This document shows, piece by piece, positions 32,301-40,041 of a stretch of DNA of 47,033 bases. Every line of letters begins with the position of its first letter. Position 1 is the stretch's first letter. Both the position numbers and the translations under genes were made by a program. A model generated the notes under the pieces. The model saw only the letters and a program-made list of their open reading frames with translations, was not told the DNA's origin and made no database searches. The stretch is taken from NCBI GenBank assembly GCA_025201845.1, contig MU603992.1, positions 50,969 to 98,001 on the forward strand. Reading direction: 5' to 3'. The stretch comes from Martensiomyces pterosporus. Lineage: Eukaryota > Kickxellomycota > Kickxellomycetes > Kickxellales > Kickxellaceae.

Positions 32301-35300
32301 TAGACCAGCAGTCGGCCCTCCAGCGACCGATTCTGTTCTCGAACTGGCTGACACGCAACTACATCCCGGTGGGCCGCGAGGAGCTGCGCGAGTACACCCG
32401 TGCGCGCCTGCGTGTGTTCTACGAGGAGGAGCTCGATGTGCCACTGGTGCTGTTCAACGATGTGCTTGACCACGTCCTGCGCATCGACCGTGTGTTCCGC
32501 CAGCCGCAGGGACATGCCCTTCTCATCGGCGTCAGTGGCTCCGGAAAGACCACGCTGGCTCGCTTCGTTGCCTGGATGAACGGGCTGTCGGTCTACCAGA
32601 TCAAGGCGCACAACCGCTACCGCGCCGCCGACTTTGACGAGGACCTGCGCAACGTTTTGCGCCGCAGTGGCTGCCGCGGGGAGAAGATCTGCTTTATCCT
32701 CGACGAGAGCAACGTGCTGGACTCTGGCTTCCTTGAGCGGATGAACACTCTGCTTGCAAACTCGGAGGTGCCTGGCCTGTTCGAGGGCGATGAGCAGGCT
32801 GCGCTGATGACCGCCTGCCGCGAGGGAGCTGCTCGCGATGGGCTGATGCTCGACTCGAACGAGGAGCTCTATCGCTGGTTCACGCAGCAGGTTTCTCGCA
32901 ACCTGCACGTCGTGTTCACCATGAACCCGCCGGCAGACGGCCTTGCGTCGCGCGCTGCAACCTCGCCTGCGCTGTTCAACCGCTGCGTGCTGGACTGGTT
33001 CGGCGACTGGTCCGACCAGGCGCTCTTCCAGGTCGGGCGCGAGTTCACCGCGTCGGTCGACCTCGATGTGCCTGGATTTGTTGCTCCTGACACGCTGCCA
33101 GTTGCCTATGCCGGAGTTGAGCTCCCTGCCTCGCACCGCGACACTGTGATCAACGCGTTTGTTGCCGTGCACAAGTCTGTGCGTGTGGCCAACGCGCGGC
33201 TGGCCAAGCGGCGTGGCCGCATTGCGCACGTTACGCCTCGCCACTACCTGGACTTTATCCAGCACTTCTCGCGCCTTTACTTTGAGCGCCGCGACGAGCT
33301 CGAGGAGCAGCAGCGCCACCTGAACGTCGGTCTGGACAAGCTCCAGGCCACCGTTGTGCAGGTTGAGGAGCTGCGTCGCTCGCTGGATGTCAAGAAGGAG
33401 GAGCTGGCTGCCAAGACGCAGCAGGCAAACGACAAGCTGCGCCAGATGGTCCAGGACCAGCAGGAGGCCGAGCAGAAGCAGGCGGCGTCGATCACGCTGC
33501 AGGCGGAGCTGGAGACCAAGAACGCCGCTATTGAGGAGCGCCGCAAGGTCGTCATGCACGATCTCGAGCGCGCTGAGCCCGCGGTCGAGGAGGCGCAGCG
33601 TGCTGTGTCGAACATCAAGAAGCAGCAGCTGACCGAGGTCCGCTCGATGGCCAACCCGCCCAGCGCAGTCAAGCTAGCAATGGAAAGCGTCTGCACGCTT
33701 CTGGGCCACCGCCAGACCGACTGGAAGTCGCTCCAGGGCATCATCCGCCGCGACGACTTTATTGCCTCTATCGTCAACTTTGACACCGACCGCCAGATGA
33801 CAAAGGCTCTGCGTGCCCAGATGCGCCGCCAGTACCTCGAGCGGCCAGAGTTCAACTTTGAGACTGTCAACCGTGCGTCCAAGGCTTGCGGCCCGCTTGT
33901 AAAGTGGGTCATTGCGCAGGTTGAGTTTGCAGAGATCCTTGAGCGCGTTGGTCCGCTGCGGAACGAGGTCAAGCAGCTCGAGCGCGATGCCGACGAGACA
34001 AAGGTGCGTGCGTCAACGCTCTCGCAGATGATCCAGGAGCTCGAGGCCTCGATTGCACGCTACAAGGACGAGTACGCCCTGCTGATTGCGGAGACCGAGC
34101 GCCTTAAGGGCGAGATGTCTCGCGTGGAGGGCAAGGTCGAGCGGTCGCTCAAGCTCCTGTCGTCTCTGTCAAGCGAGCGCGAGCGCTGGGAGACTGGCAG
34201 TGCCTCGTTTGAGGCGCAGATGGGCACCCTTGTTGGCGACGTCCTGCTTGCCACTGCCATGCTCGCGTATGGCGGCTTCTACGACCAGCAGTACCGCGAC
34301 CAGCTGCTGCAGCGGTGGACCACGCAGGTTGTCCGCTCAGGCATCAACGTGCGTTCCGACCTGCGCCTGCCCGAGTACCTGTCTACTGCCGAAGAGCGCC
34401 TCTTGTGGCAGTCGTGTGGCTTGCCCGACGACGGCTTGGCGATGGAGAATGCAGCCATGCTTGAGCACTACAACCGCTACCCGCTGATCATCGACCCCTC
34501 TGGGTCGGCCACCCAGTTCCTGCAGCAGCACACAGCCAAGGCCAGCAGAAAGCTCACAGTCACCTCGTTCTTGGACGATGCGTTCTTGAAGCAGCTCGAG
34601 TCCGCGCTGCGCTTCGGCAACCCGATCCTGATCCAGGACGTCGAGCATCTGGACCCCATCCTCAACCCTGTCCTGAACCGAGAGCTGCGCCGCACTGGCG
34701 GGCGTGTGTTGATCCGCCTGGGCAGCCAGGACATCGACTTTTCGCCTGCGTTCCGCCTTTATCTGTCCACGCGTGACCCCTCTGCAGCGTTTGCGCCCGA
34801 CCTGTCGTCGCGCGTAACCTTTGTCAACTTCACCGTTACCCGCGCCTCCCTGCAGACACAGTGCCTCAGCCAGGTCATGCGCCATGAGCGCCCGGATGTC
34901 GACGAACGCCGCCGCGACTTGCTGCGTCTTCAGGGCGAGTTCCGCTTGCGGCTCCACTCGCTGGAGAAGGAGCTGCTGCGTGCTCTTAACGCCTCCCAGG
35001 GCAACATCCTTGACGACGACTCTGTTGTGGCCACGCTTGAGTCGCTCAAGACTGAGGCAGCCGAGATTGCGCGCAAGGTCGAAGAGACCGACGGAATCAT
35101 GCGCGAGGTTGACAGAGTCACTGCAACGTTCACCCCGCTTGCTCGCTCGTGCTCTGCAGTGTACTTTGCGCTTGACCGCCTGTCGGCCCTGCATCCGTTC
35201 TACCAGTTCTCGCTCGACTTCTTCAACGCGATCTTCTGCCAGGTTGTTGAGCACAACCCCAATCTGCGCGGGGTGGCTGACGAGCGCGAGCGCTTGCGTA

Positions 35301-37873
35301 TCCTGCGCAGCGACCTGTTCAGGCTGACATTCTGCCGCTCGGCCATCTCGCTTCACCACGACAGCCAGCTTGCGCTGCTTCTGCAGCTGGCACAGATCAA
35401 GCTGCGAGGTGAGGAGGAGGAGGAGGACGCTGCTTCTCTGCCCGATGCTGGGGGCGCTGCAGGCACGCAGGAGGCCTGGGCACGACTCAACACAGACCTC
35501 GACTTCATCATGCGCGAGGCGAACATTATCGTCGGCGGCAGTAGAGACCAGGCGCCCCTGGCTCTTCCTGATGAGATTGAGGCGCTGATTGACGACGACG
35601 CGCGCAGCTCGCTCGCTGCACATGCGCAGGGCTTGGGCTGGTGCCGCGCGTGGATTCGTGCTTTGGGTGCGGGCGAGACCACCCGCGAGTGGGTCAAGTT
35701 TATCACAAGCGACGAGCCCGAAAGGCTCGTTCCTCAGAGCGCAGTTCTTGCCGATGGCGAGCTGCTGGCAACCAAGCCTGAGGCCATTGCGCTGCGCGAG
35801 CTCGTTGTTGTTCGCCTCTTGCGCCCCGACCGCGTGCTCCCTGCGGCAACGCGCTTTGCGGCCGCTGTGTTTGCTGGACTGCCCGCCGATGCGCACACAT
35901 CCGCTACGCTCGAGAACGCGGGCATGGTCGCTGAGGCCAACCTGCGTGAGATTGCCACAAACGAGGTTGACCCGTCGACGCCAATCGCCCTGTGCTCCGT
36001 CTCTGGACACGATGCAGCATATCGTGTTGATGCGCTTGCTGAGGAGATGCGTCGCAGCGTGCTCTCTGTTGCCATGGGCTCGATCGAGGGATTCGCTTTG
36101 GCCGACCAGGCAATCTCGTCGGCTGCCAAGTCGGGTGCCTGGGTGCTCCTGAAGAACGTCCACCTGGCGCCTGCGTGGCTGGGCCAGCTCGAAAAGAGGC
36201 TCCAGTCCCTGCGCACGCATGCGCAGTTCCGCCTCTTCTTGACCATGGAGATCAACCCGGCTGTGCCCGCCAGCCTGCTCCGCCGTGCGCGCACGCTCAT
36301 ATTCGAGCCTGCACCCGGAGTCCGTGCCAACCTCTTGGAGAGCCTGGGCTCAGTCCCCAACTCGGGCAGTGGTGGCAAGCTCTCTCAGCCAGCCGAGCGC
36401 ACTCGCCTGCACTTCCTTCTCGCCTGGCTGCACTCGGTGGTTATCGAGCGTCTGCGCTACGCTCCACTTGGCTGGACCACACGCTACGAGTTCAGCGACG
36501 CGGACTTTGCCTGTGCTCTGGCAACCGTCGACTGCTGGATCGACCGCGCTGCACAGGGAAGGGCAAACGTCGACCCTGCACGCATTCCCTGGGACGCCAT
36601 CCGCTCGCTTCTGTCCGAGAGCGTGTACGGCGGCCGCATCGACAACGAGTTTGACCACCATGTGCTTGAGACCTTTGTTGAGCGGTGGTTCCGTGCCGAT
36701 GCTTACAGCGTCGACTTTGCCTTGGTTGAGGATGGCGGCGGCGGCAGCCGTCTGCTTGCTCCTGAGGGAACGATGTTTGAGGACTTTGTCAAGTGGTGCC
36801 ATGACCTGCCAGAAAACGAGCCTCCCACATGGCTCGGTCTGCCTGCCAACGCCGAGACGCTGCTCCTTGTCCAGAAGGGCCAGCGCCTTATCAGCAACGC
36901 ACGCAAGCTCAAGTCCCTGATGGACGATGACGACGACGACGACGACGAGACTGGTGGCGCAGCTGCCGAAAGCAAGCAGTCCACAGCGGCGGGCGATCGT
37001 GCGGAGCTCCCTGCATACATGCGCCAGGTTGAGACCCTGGCTGCAAGCTTTGCTGGCGCGCTGCCTGCCAGCCTGCCCGCTCTTTCCACGCCCAGCGATG
37101 ACCAGGCAGCGCGTGTGCCGCTGTTCCGTGTGATCGAGCGCGAGCACGGAGTGGCCAGGTCGCTTCTGGAGCAGGTGCGGTCTGACTTGGCCCAGCTGCG
37201 CGAGGCCTGCCGCGGTGAGCGCAAGCAGACCAACCACCTGAGAGAGCTGCTGGCAGACTTTAACGCTGGCGCTGTCCCCAAGTCGTGGCTAGCTACATAC
37301 ACCGTGCCCAAGGACTACTCGCTGTCAAAGTGGATTGCCGATTTTGCGGCCCGCTTGGACCAGGTGCACACGCTCGTGGAGCGCATCGGCCGTGCTGGAG
37401 TATCGAGCATTGTCGAAGAGATCCAGAACCAGCCTGTTTGGCTCGGCGGCCTGTTGTATCCCGAGGCCTTTATCACTGCCACGCGCCAGGCTGTGGCCAA
37501 GAAGCTGCAGTGCTCGCTCGAGGAGCTGAGAATCGGCGTCGCACTGAGCCCTGTGCCGGATGACGCAGCAGGCAGCGGGTCGGCCAGCAACTCTTTCGGC
37601 ATCAGTGGTCTAAAGATTGAGGGCGCGACATGGCGCAATTCAGCACTGGCATTGAACGATGGAGGCGCTGAGCGCCTGGACACCTGCTGCCTGCAGTGGA
37701 CCAAGGGCGCGCCTGTGCCTGCCGACAGCGATGCTGGATGTGTTGCAATCCCGGTGTACCTGAACATGGATCGCAGCGACCTGCTGTTTGAGGTCAGCCT
37801 CCCTATCGATGCCCGCAGCGGAGCAAGCACTGGATCTGTCATTCAGCGCGCTGTTGCGATCGTGGCTGCTTAG
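23387..37873 (+). CDS. DYN1: Cytoplasmic dynein 1 heavy chain
   Basis: The protein has 4828 residues in a single uninterrupted frame. It is the minus-end-directed microtubule motor that moves nuclei, spindles and endosomes in hyphae. The N-terminal tail (about 1-1450) holds a Gly/Ala-rich insert near 150-190. P-loops are AAA1 GPAGTGKT at 2018-2025, AAA2 GASGSGKT at 2318-2325, AAA3 GPPGSGKT at 2706-2713 and AAA4 GVSGSGKT at 3048-3055. The AAA1 core reads FVGLCQVGAWGVFDEFNRL, typical of dynein-1. The stalk and microtubule-binding domain are at about 3300-3610, with MANPPSAVKLAMESVC and NRASKACGPLVKW. The chain ends with the C-terminal cap (SGLKIEGATW, AIPVYLNMDRSDLLFEV) that human dynein has and yeast Dyn1 largely lacks. 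Eight consecutive Asp at 4513-4520 sit in a variable insert. It is longer than human (4646) or yeast (4092) chains. The start has T at -3 but G at +4. Confidence 0.98.
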   Translation: MEDTDGAAVPPSPDGEQSPVYCDPNIVKQYLLNLVPVLLGGGDDGDDEFEAVKAMFSFPDSSAKCKSFANDASIPVLYVIKETEGDSDAGAGGDGGDDLAGYSFSTSTYTLAYELSWRPTHAGSVALIKRSATLDPSLPLSRQVQVMNLPGPASSGSGASAPAGGAGEGVAGGAGGEGSPGKERAVAAGGVNPYETLHAYIRFAVSPYFNAYVAAKEKAEQQSNQGAEGGTFRDEKDSQPGIPMAKKKLAELELSLLHLQQNMDIPDVVLNIHPVILRTVEECRRQGVRTTVDAVDPALLSDSSFLNHLQGDVNGWIKEIQKVTKLDRDPASGTTSQEINFWVSMERALERIEEQLQSEEIVLTMDVLKAAKRFHATVSFRTDTGLKEAAERVTRYNVLMKDFPINELLSATDVGRISSALEQIFAHINKKLKLTPYPVRRALPLVEAISRDFNDQLIKVLSHVRLMYMDYPDFERLFGETQGAFDTWESQVKEFANLARDITRKRSEKFIPIKIRAAHAALQERFTFVRQFRQQHEQLQQTIVKVMGASQSTLDSGSSVGDATAIEEIRTAYDIVKIVDILDVTPEGTELWERAETSYNERVARVENQIIVRLRDRLATARNASEMFRVFSKFNALFVRPKIRGAIQEYQTQLINSVKDDILRLHDTFKKHYHRSEAYTMSQLRDVPPVSGAIIWIRQIEHQLNMYMSRVEDVLGRGWELYAEGQHLQADSASFRRKLDTRPLYDAWFSEISRRDLTVSGRVFLVTRHRASGNAFQLNISFDAQLITLFKEVRELLWLGFQVPHTLVNMARDGKRVYPFAVSLMETTKIYRQTTHRLQQHPGIISLAAGYRRDVMLCIKKGMGLKWQYFVTSAGLYSARGSLGPADSHENRNASFVREFAGVVSLYQEKVDALISLNDEINAAVRELAACSYAEERFREILDRIQSLIDRLNLDNYANLERWVGELDARLEQVLTSRLSHAIHAWIKEFKRAPAEGSEADDDTSGGVRDETKIARRLQRSLGVDGRASGSASAKAADGGQGGEEVTPQLRTLVHELRIKNQIMYLDPPLENARASWIQQLHSWLAAVCQQRRPQATRYEVVANADDDLEYDNLTLEYDPGNRIAPASAASTGSSSARSYKDLLSRLPNNSLYEAYSSIEAMSKQAASYVQIWLQYQALWDLQVDHVLKFLGDDLTRWQSMLLEIKRARSTFDNSETAKYIGAHCIVDYEQVQSKVNAKYDNWQREILNKFGQQLGQSMRDTCQAISSARHELESHSAESSTTSEVVTFITFIQELKRRCPAWKRDVEEVFRGGQRVLEKQRYQFPSDWLYLDQVEGEWSSFNEILKRKNNVIQEQLPNLQMKIIAEDRAVDARIGALCADWEKGKPVQGSLKPDIATNTLNVFHQKITRSVEEYEQVCRAKEALDMEITRDERLTPVLEEVNDLKGVWAALSGIWKEVDELRETPWVSVVVRKVRQQLDRQLSESKQLPNRMRQYAAFEYMQKTLRSLLKANIVVSDLKSDALRDRHWRQLFKALRVSTTMSDLTLGDVWDFDIVRNESTIRDIITVAQGEMALEEFLGQIRETWTGYVLELIPYQSKCRLIKGWDDLFAKCSEQLSALTAMKASPYYKVFEEEANSWEDKLNRIHLLFDVWVDVQRQWVYLEGIFSGSADIKHMLPVESSRFQNINTEFLAVMKRVYKSPFVLDVLNLPNIQRSLERLADLLSKIQKALGDYLERERASFPRFYFVGDEDLLEIIGNAKDVPRIQKHLRKMFAGLAYIQISDDNQSILGMSSREGERVVFRQPILLSQFPKINDWLAAIEREMRMTLADLLGKAIAQLGAVADGSGALDAAKFRSWISDVPTQLVVLAKQVMWTRSVDEALACGGGALPAVLAGIESELQVLADAVLEDLEPLMRKKSEHLITELVHQRDVVRLLIDSGASTDQDFSWLSQMRFCYASQPQDPLGCLIVRMADAQFRYGFEYLGVQERLVQTPLTDRCYLTLTQALERRLGGSPFGPAGTGKTESVKALATQLGRFALVFCCDENFDFQAMGRIFVGLCQVGAWGVFDEFNRLDERILSAVSQQIQTIQLGLRKAYESGGASTQTEIELLDHKVRLHSDTGIFITMNPGYAGRSNLPDNLKKLFRSFAMTKPDRDLIAQVMLYSQGFRMAELLASKVVPLFNLCAEQLSQQPHYDFGLRALKSVLVSAGNLKRDRLQSASSAGGDSSSPDEQGLLIQSIRETVVPKLVAQDIHLLSSLLEDVFPGVEYTPANISRLRDAILDVCKQRNWIPGDRWMDKVIQLYQIQAIHHGLMMVGASGSGKTSAWQVLLAALERFEGVEGVSHVIDPKSVTKDDLYGTLDGTTREWKDGLFTHLLRKIVDNVRGESTKRHWIIFDGDVDPEWVENLNSVLDDNKLLTLPNGERLALPPNVRVMFEVETLRYATLATVSRCGMVWFSDDTVSFDMAMQNYVRTLQTVALDESEESAGALALRALAGAGSGDGKDGSDDAAQSPALRVQAAAAAVFEPYFASDGLVERSLAFASSLEHVMDFTRSRVLSTLFTLLNKAVVTVVEYNSQHSDFPLSPDIVESYLSRRLVVAIVWSFTGDATLAARKSMSDFVRGVTTIDLPALTGEAGDESVIDYDVVLRNGQAEWQSWASRVPAMDIETHRVTDSSLVVPTTDTLRHEDVLYAWLSEHKPLVLCGPPGSGKTMTLLSALRNLPDLEVAALNFSSATTPELILKTFEQYCEYRKTPSGVVLAPAAIGRWLVVFCDEINLPAPDRYGTQRVISFLRELIERGGFWRASEHQWVTLERVQFVGACNPPTDPGRVPLSHRFLRHAPLVMVDYPGEHSLHQIYGVFARAMLKVQPQLRAYADPLTRAMVDVYLSSQRRFTPDQQAHYVYSPRELTRWTRGIFEAIQPLETLSVEGLVRLWAHEGLRLFQDRLVDASERRWTDDKIDDVARLHFPTIDQQSALQRPILFSNWLTRNYIPVGREELREYTRARLRVFYEEELDVPLVLFNDVLDHVLRIDRVFRQPQGHALLIGVSGSGKTTLARFVAWMNGLSVYQIKAHNRYRAADFDEDLRNVLRRSGCRGEKICFILDESNVLDSGFLERMNTLLANSEVPGLFEGDEQAALMTACREGAARDGLMLDSNEELYRWFTQQVSRNLHVVFTMNPPADGLASRAATSPALFNRCVLDWFGDWSDQALFQVGREFTASVDLDVPGFVAPDTLPVAYAGVELPASHRDTVINAFVAVHKSVRVANARLAKRRGRIAHVTPRHYLDFIQHFSRLYFERRDELEEQQRHLNVGLDKLQATVVQVEELRRSLDVKKEELAAKTQQANDKLRQMVQDQQEAEQKQAASITLQAELETKNAAIEERRKVVMHDLERAEPAVEEAQRAVSNIKKQQLTEVRSMANPPSAVKLAMESVCTLLGHRQTDWKSLQGIIRRDDFIASIVNFDTDRQMTKALRAQMRRQYLERPEFNFETVNRASKACGPLVKWVIAQVEFAEILERVGPLRNEVKQLERDADETKVRASTLSQMIQELEASIARYKDEYALLIAETERLKGEMSRVEGKVERSLKLLSSLSSERERWETGSASFEAQMGTLVGDVLLATAMLAYGGFYDQQYRDQLLQRWTTQVVRSGINVRSDLRLPEYLSTAEERLLWQSCGLPDDGLAMENAAMLEHYNRYPLIIDPSGSATQFLQQHTAKASRKLTVTSFLDDAFLKQLESALRFGNPILIQDVEHLDPILNPVLNRELRRTGGRVLIRLGSQDIDFSPAFRLYLSTRDPSAAFAPDLSSRVTFVNFTVTRASLQTQCLSQVMRHERPDVDERRRDLLRLQGEFRLRLHSLEKELLRALNASQGNILDDDSVVATLESLKTEAAEIARKVEETDGIMREVDRVTATFTPLARSCSAVYFALDRLSALHPFYQFSLDFFNAIFCQVVEHNPNLRGVADERERLRILRSDLFRLTFCRSAISLHHDSQLALLLQLAQIKLRGEEEEEDAASLPDAGGAAGTQEAWARLNTDLDFIMREANIIVGGSRDQAPLALPDEIEALIDDDARSSLAAHAQGLGWCRAWIRALGAGETTREWVKFITSDEPERLVPQSAVLADGELLATKPEAIALRELVVVRLLRPDRVLPAATRFAAAVFAGLPADAHTSATLENAGMVAEANLREIATNEVDPSTPIALCSVSGHDAAYRVDALAEEMRRSVLSVAMGSIEGFALADQAISSAAKSGAWVLLKNVHLAPAWLGQLEKRLQSLRTHAQFRLFLTMEINPAVPASLLRRARTLIFEPAPGVRANLLESLGSVPNSGSGGKLSQPAERTRLHFLLAWLHSVVIERLRYAPLGWTTRYEFSDADFACALATVDCWIDRAAQGRANVDPARIPWDAIRSLLSESVYGGRIDNEFDHHVLETFVERWFRADAYSVDFALVEDGGGGSRLLAPEGTMFEDFVKWCHDLPENEPPTWLGLPANAETLLLVQKGQRLISNARKLKSLMDDDDDDDDETGGAAAESKQSTAAGDRAELPAYMRQVETLAASFAGALPASLPALSTPSDDQAARVPLFRVIEREHGVARSLLEQVRSDLAQLREACRGERKQTNHLRELLADFNAGAVPKSWLATYTVPKDYSLSKWIADFAARLDQVHTLVERIGRAGVSSIVEEIQNQPVWLGGLLYPEAFITATRQAVAKKLQCSLEELRIGVALSPVPDDAAGSGSASNSFGISGLKIEGATWRNSALALNDGGAERLDTCCLQWTKGAPVPADSDAGCVAIPVYLNMDRSDLLFEVSLPIDARSGASTGSVIQRAVAIVAA

Positions 37874-38812
37874 AAGAGGCGCATTAGCCTTTTTGCTCAT
37901 TCGCATGCTGATTGTGTGCTGCACCCAGCAAGCCAATGGCAGTTTCCAGGCGTCGCAGTGTTATTTCCGTGTGTCGCTTCAATACATGTGAGCATTGTTA
38001 ATGACTGTGCATCGGCTGCAATGAATGATTTGATAAGCACCACCATTCCAGCACGCTGCAGCGCTGCTTGTTGCTTGGTGGCGGTGCACGCTGCTGTCTT
38101 TGTTGTTGGCTCAGAGTTGGTGTGGACTTGGCCGGCATGCCGCGCCTGCAAGCTCCGTGCATGCATTCCTCTCCTTGGCTCCCCCCAGCAGCCCAATGGC
38201 GCTCTGCCTCCCCACTCGCCCCGTCTTTTCCCCCCCACTAAATGGACATGTTGAGAACGATTGACATGCCTTGCAGCGGGCGATTCATCTGCGGTCTGCA
38301 ATCGCAAAAGGACATGCATTGACGGATGCTGTTGGGCGGTGCCGATCAGCCTTGCCGCAAAGCTCGTGCTTGAGGATGCTGCGAATGGGCTGGCCGAAAG
38401 GGATGTTTATCTCCAAGGACGCCCAGAGGCCCAGACGGCAAAGGAGCAGACCGCGGTTTGAGCAGGTTCGCGTGGTGTGTGAGATGTGTGGTGTACATGG
38501 CTGGCGCATGTACTTTTTTTTGCCAATGGCCACCAAAGATGCTGATGTCTCCTTCTCTTCCAGCCGCCGTTTTATTTTTCCAAATTTTTCTAGTACGCGT
38601 GTACCTTGGCATATTTCTATTTTTATAATTAGAGACTTGCTGCCTCCTTCGCGATATCCTTGCCCTATCTCCACTCCATATCCTCCGTTCTCTTGACATC
38701 TCCCTTCTTCCTCTATCCAAGCGCACCACAGCAATATATCCTCTCTCCGCCTCGCTCTTTTCACTCTCTCGCACCTTTTCTTTGCAGCACAGGGGGAACC
38801 AAAAGTCACGCA
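37874..38812. other. Intergenic between dynein and member D
   Basis: It holds the dynein 3' UTR, a C-run near 38230, and an AT-rich stretch with TTATAATT at 38623-38630 (183 bp before the next ATG), followed by a strongly CT-rich leader. The open frames lack protein features. Confidence 0.55.
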
Positions 38813-39454
38813 ATGAAGCCTGTCCTCCTTGTTGCCACTGTGGCATCTGCTCTGGCCAGCCTGTGCCATGCCGACATTATCCTCTCTGTTGCTCCGGTAC
38901 AGGACATGAGCGACTATCTGGCTGTTCTGTCGGATGCCTGGCCCAGGCTGTATCCCAACTTTGACGCTCAGCTGGCTGTTGCTCGCCAGCAAGTGCCTGC
39001 CGAGTACAACCACCTTTTGCAGCTCCTCAGCATCACTGGCGTCCCGAGCACCTTCGACGCATCGTGGGCGAGCACATTTATCAGCAACGCCGAAAAGGTT
39101 GGTCCGACTACCATTCTTGCCGACGCTATTCCCGGCGCCTCGACCGACCCTGCCGTGCAGCCCACGCAGGTGATCACCACCAACGAGGGCGGCAATGTGG
39201 CTACCCTGACTGGTGCTCCGGGGCAGCACCCCACCATTGTTGTTGCCATCAATGGAGATGCTGGCCGCCAGGCACATGCTGCCCAGGGCTCGTCATCGGC
39301 CACAGCCACAGCCACAGGCGCGTCTGGCGGAGCTGCGGGAGCAGCAGCAACTACCAAGAAATCCGGTGCAGCGTCGCTGACAGCCTCCTCGGCTCGTGCC
39401 AAGGTGCTTGCAGCAATATTCGTTGGCGCTGCCTCGGCGGTGGCTCTCATTTAA
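38813..39454 (+). CDS. Secreted GPI-type protein with the NW/FDxxW helical domain (member D)
   Basis: The protein has 213 residues in one exon. A signal peptide covers 1-20 (ending CHA). Domain 28-96 has LSDAW (39-43) in the NW position, EYNHLLQLLSITG (64-76) and PSTFDASWASTFI (78-90), the closest relative being the protein at 3790. A Thr/Val-rich segment and a short Ser/Ala/Thr stalk follow, then a hydrophobic tail ending ASAVALI. Its function is unknown. The ATG opens directly on the signal peptide, with G at -3. The frame is open upstream to 38660, but that stretch is pyrimidine-rich leader sequence. Confidence 0.85.
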   Translation: MKPVLLVATVASALASLCHADIILSVAPVQDMSDYLAVLSDAWPRLYPNFDAQLAVARQQVPAEYNHLLQLLSITGVPSTFDASWASTFISNAEKVGPTTILADAIPGASTDPAVQPTQVITTNEGGNVATLTGAPGQHPTIVVAINGDAGRQAHAAQGSSSATATATGASGGAAGAAATTKKSGAASLTASSARAKVLAAIFVGAASAVALI

Positions 39455-39780
39455 GCGAGGGCTGCCTCCACTACTGACTGCGATTTCCTCTTTTTGACGT
39501 TATTGTTATACTATTTTCCTCCCCCTTTTCTTATGTACAGGCCCGGTGAGCGCGCTCCTTAATAGTAAATGTCTCATTTATCTTTTCCCCGTCTGTGCTC
39601 GCGTTTGAGGAAAGCAAGCCCCGCCCTTCTGGCATATTTCTCGCAAAAGCCGAGCGTAGGAAACGTGTGCCGAGATCTGATAGCGGCCACTACACCTCAC
39701 ATAGGCAGCGGCGGATATTCCGCTGGCACAGCAGCGCAAAAGTCTAGAAGGCCTCGGTGCTCGGATTGTGCGATGGAGTT

Positions 39781-39826
39781 GGGTGTTTCGAAAAACCCAG
39801 CTCCCTTTTGGGCTATCAGATAGCCC
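39781..39826. promoter_or_regulatory. Pair of adjacent inverted repeats upstream of member E
   Basis: The left repeat is GGGTGTTTCGAAAAACCC (39781-39798), with one mismatched pair around a central TTCGAA. The right one is GGGCTATC-A-GATAGCCC (39810-39826), perfect 8-bp arms around one base. They end 112 bp before the TATA-like element of the gene at 40042, a fitting place for an activator site. Function is inferred from symmetry and position only. Confidence 0.35.
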
Positions 39827-39937
39827 GTCGGTTGGCCGCAAGGCAAACCCGGCAACGCGCACCCTCTCGCTGTCTGCTGAAACTCCGGAGGAAGCAGCAT
39901 TTGGAGTGCAGGCCATCGATGCTGCTGGGTCAAGCGG

Positions 39938-39945
39938 TATTTAAG
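39938..39945 (+). promoter_or_regulatory. TATA-like element of member E
   Basis: TATTTAAG lies 97 bp before the start codon at 40042 and is followed by CAGC, as is the TATA box before the sister gene at 41409. Confidence 0.5.
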
Positions 39946-40041
39946 CAGCGCGAGCATCCAGCAAACCTGCCTACGACCACATCATTTATCTGATACTCCA
40001 CTCAGCCTCGTTCCTCCCTCTCGCACTGATATTAGCTGCTA

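Larger units (their letters stand above)
39455..40041. other. Intergenic between members D and E, with two adjacent palindromes
   Basis: It holds the 3' UTR of the gene at 38813, two inverted repeats at 39781-39826 and a TATA-like element at 39938-39945. No gene is seen. Confidence 0.6.
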
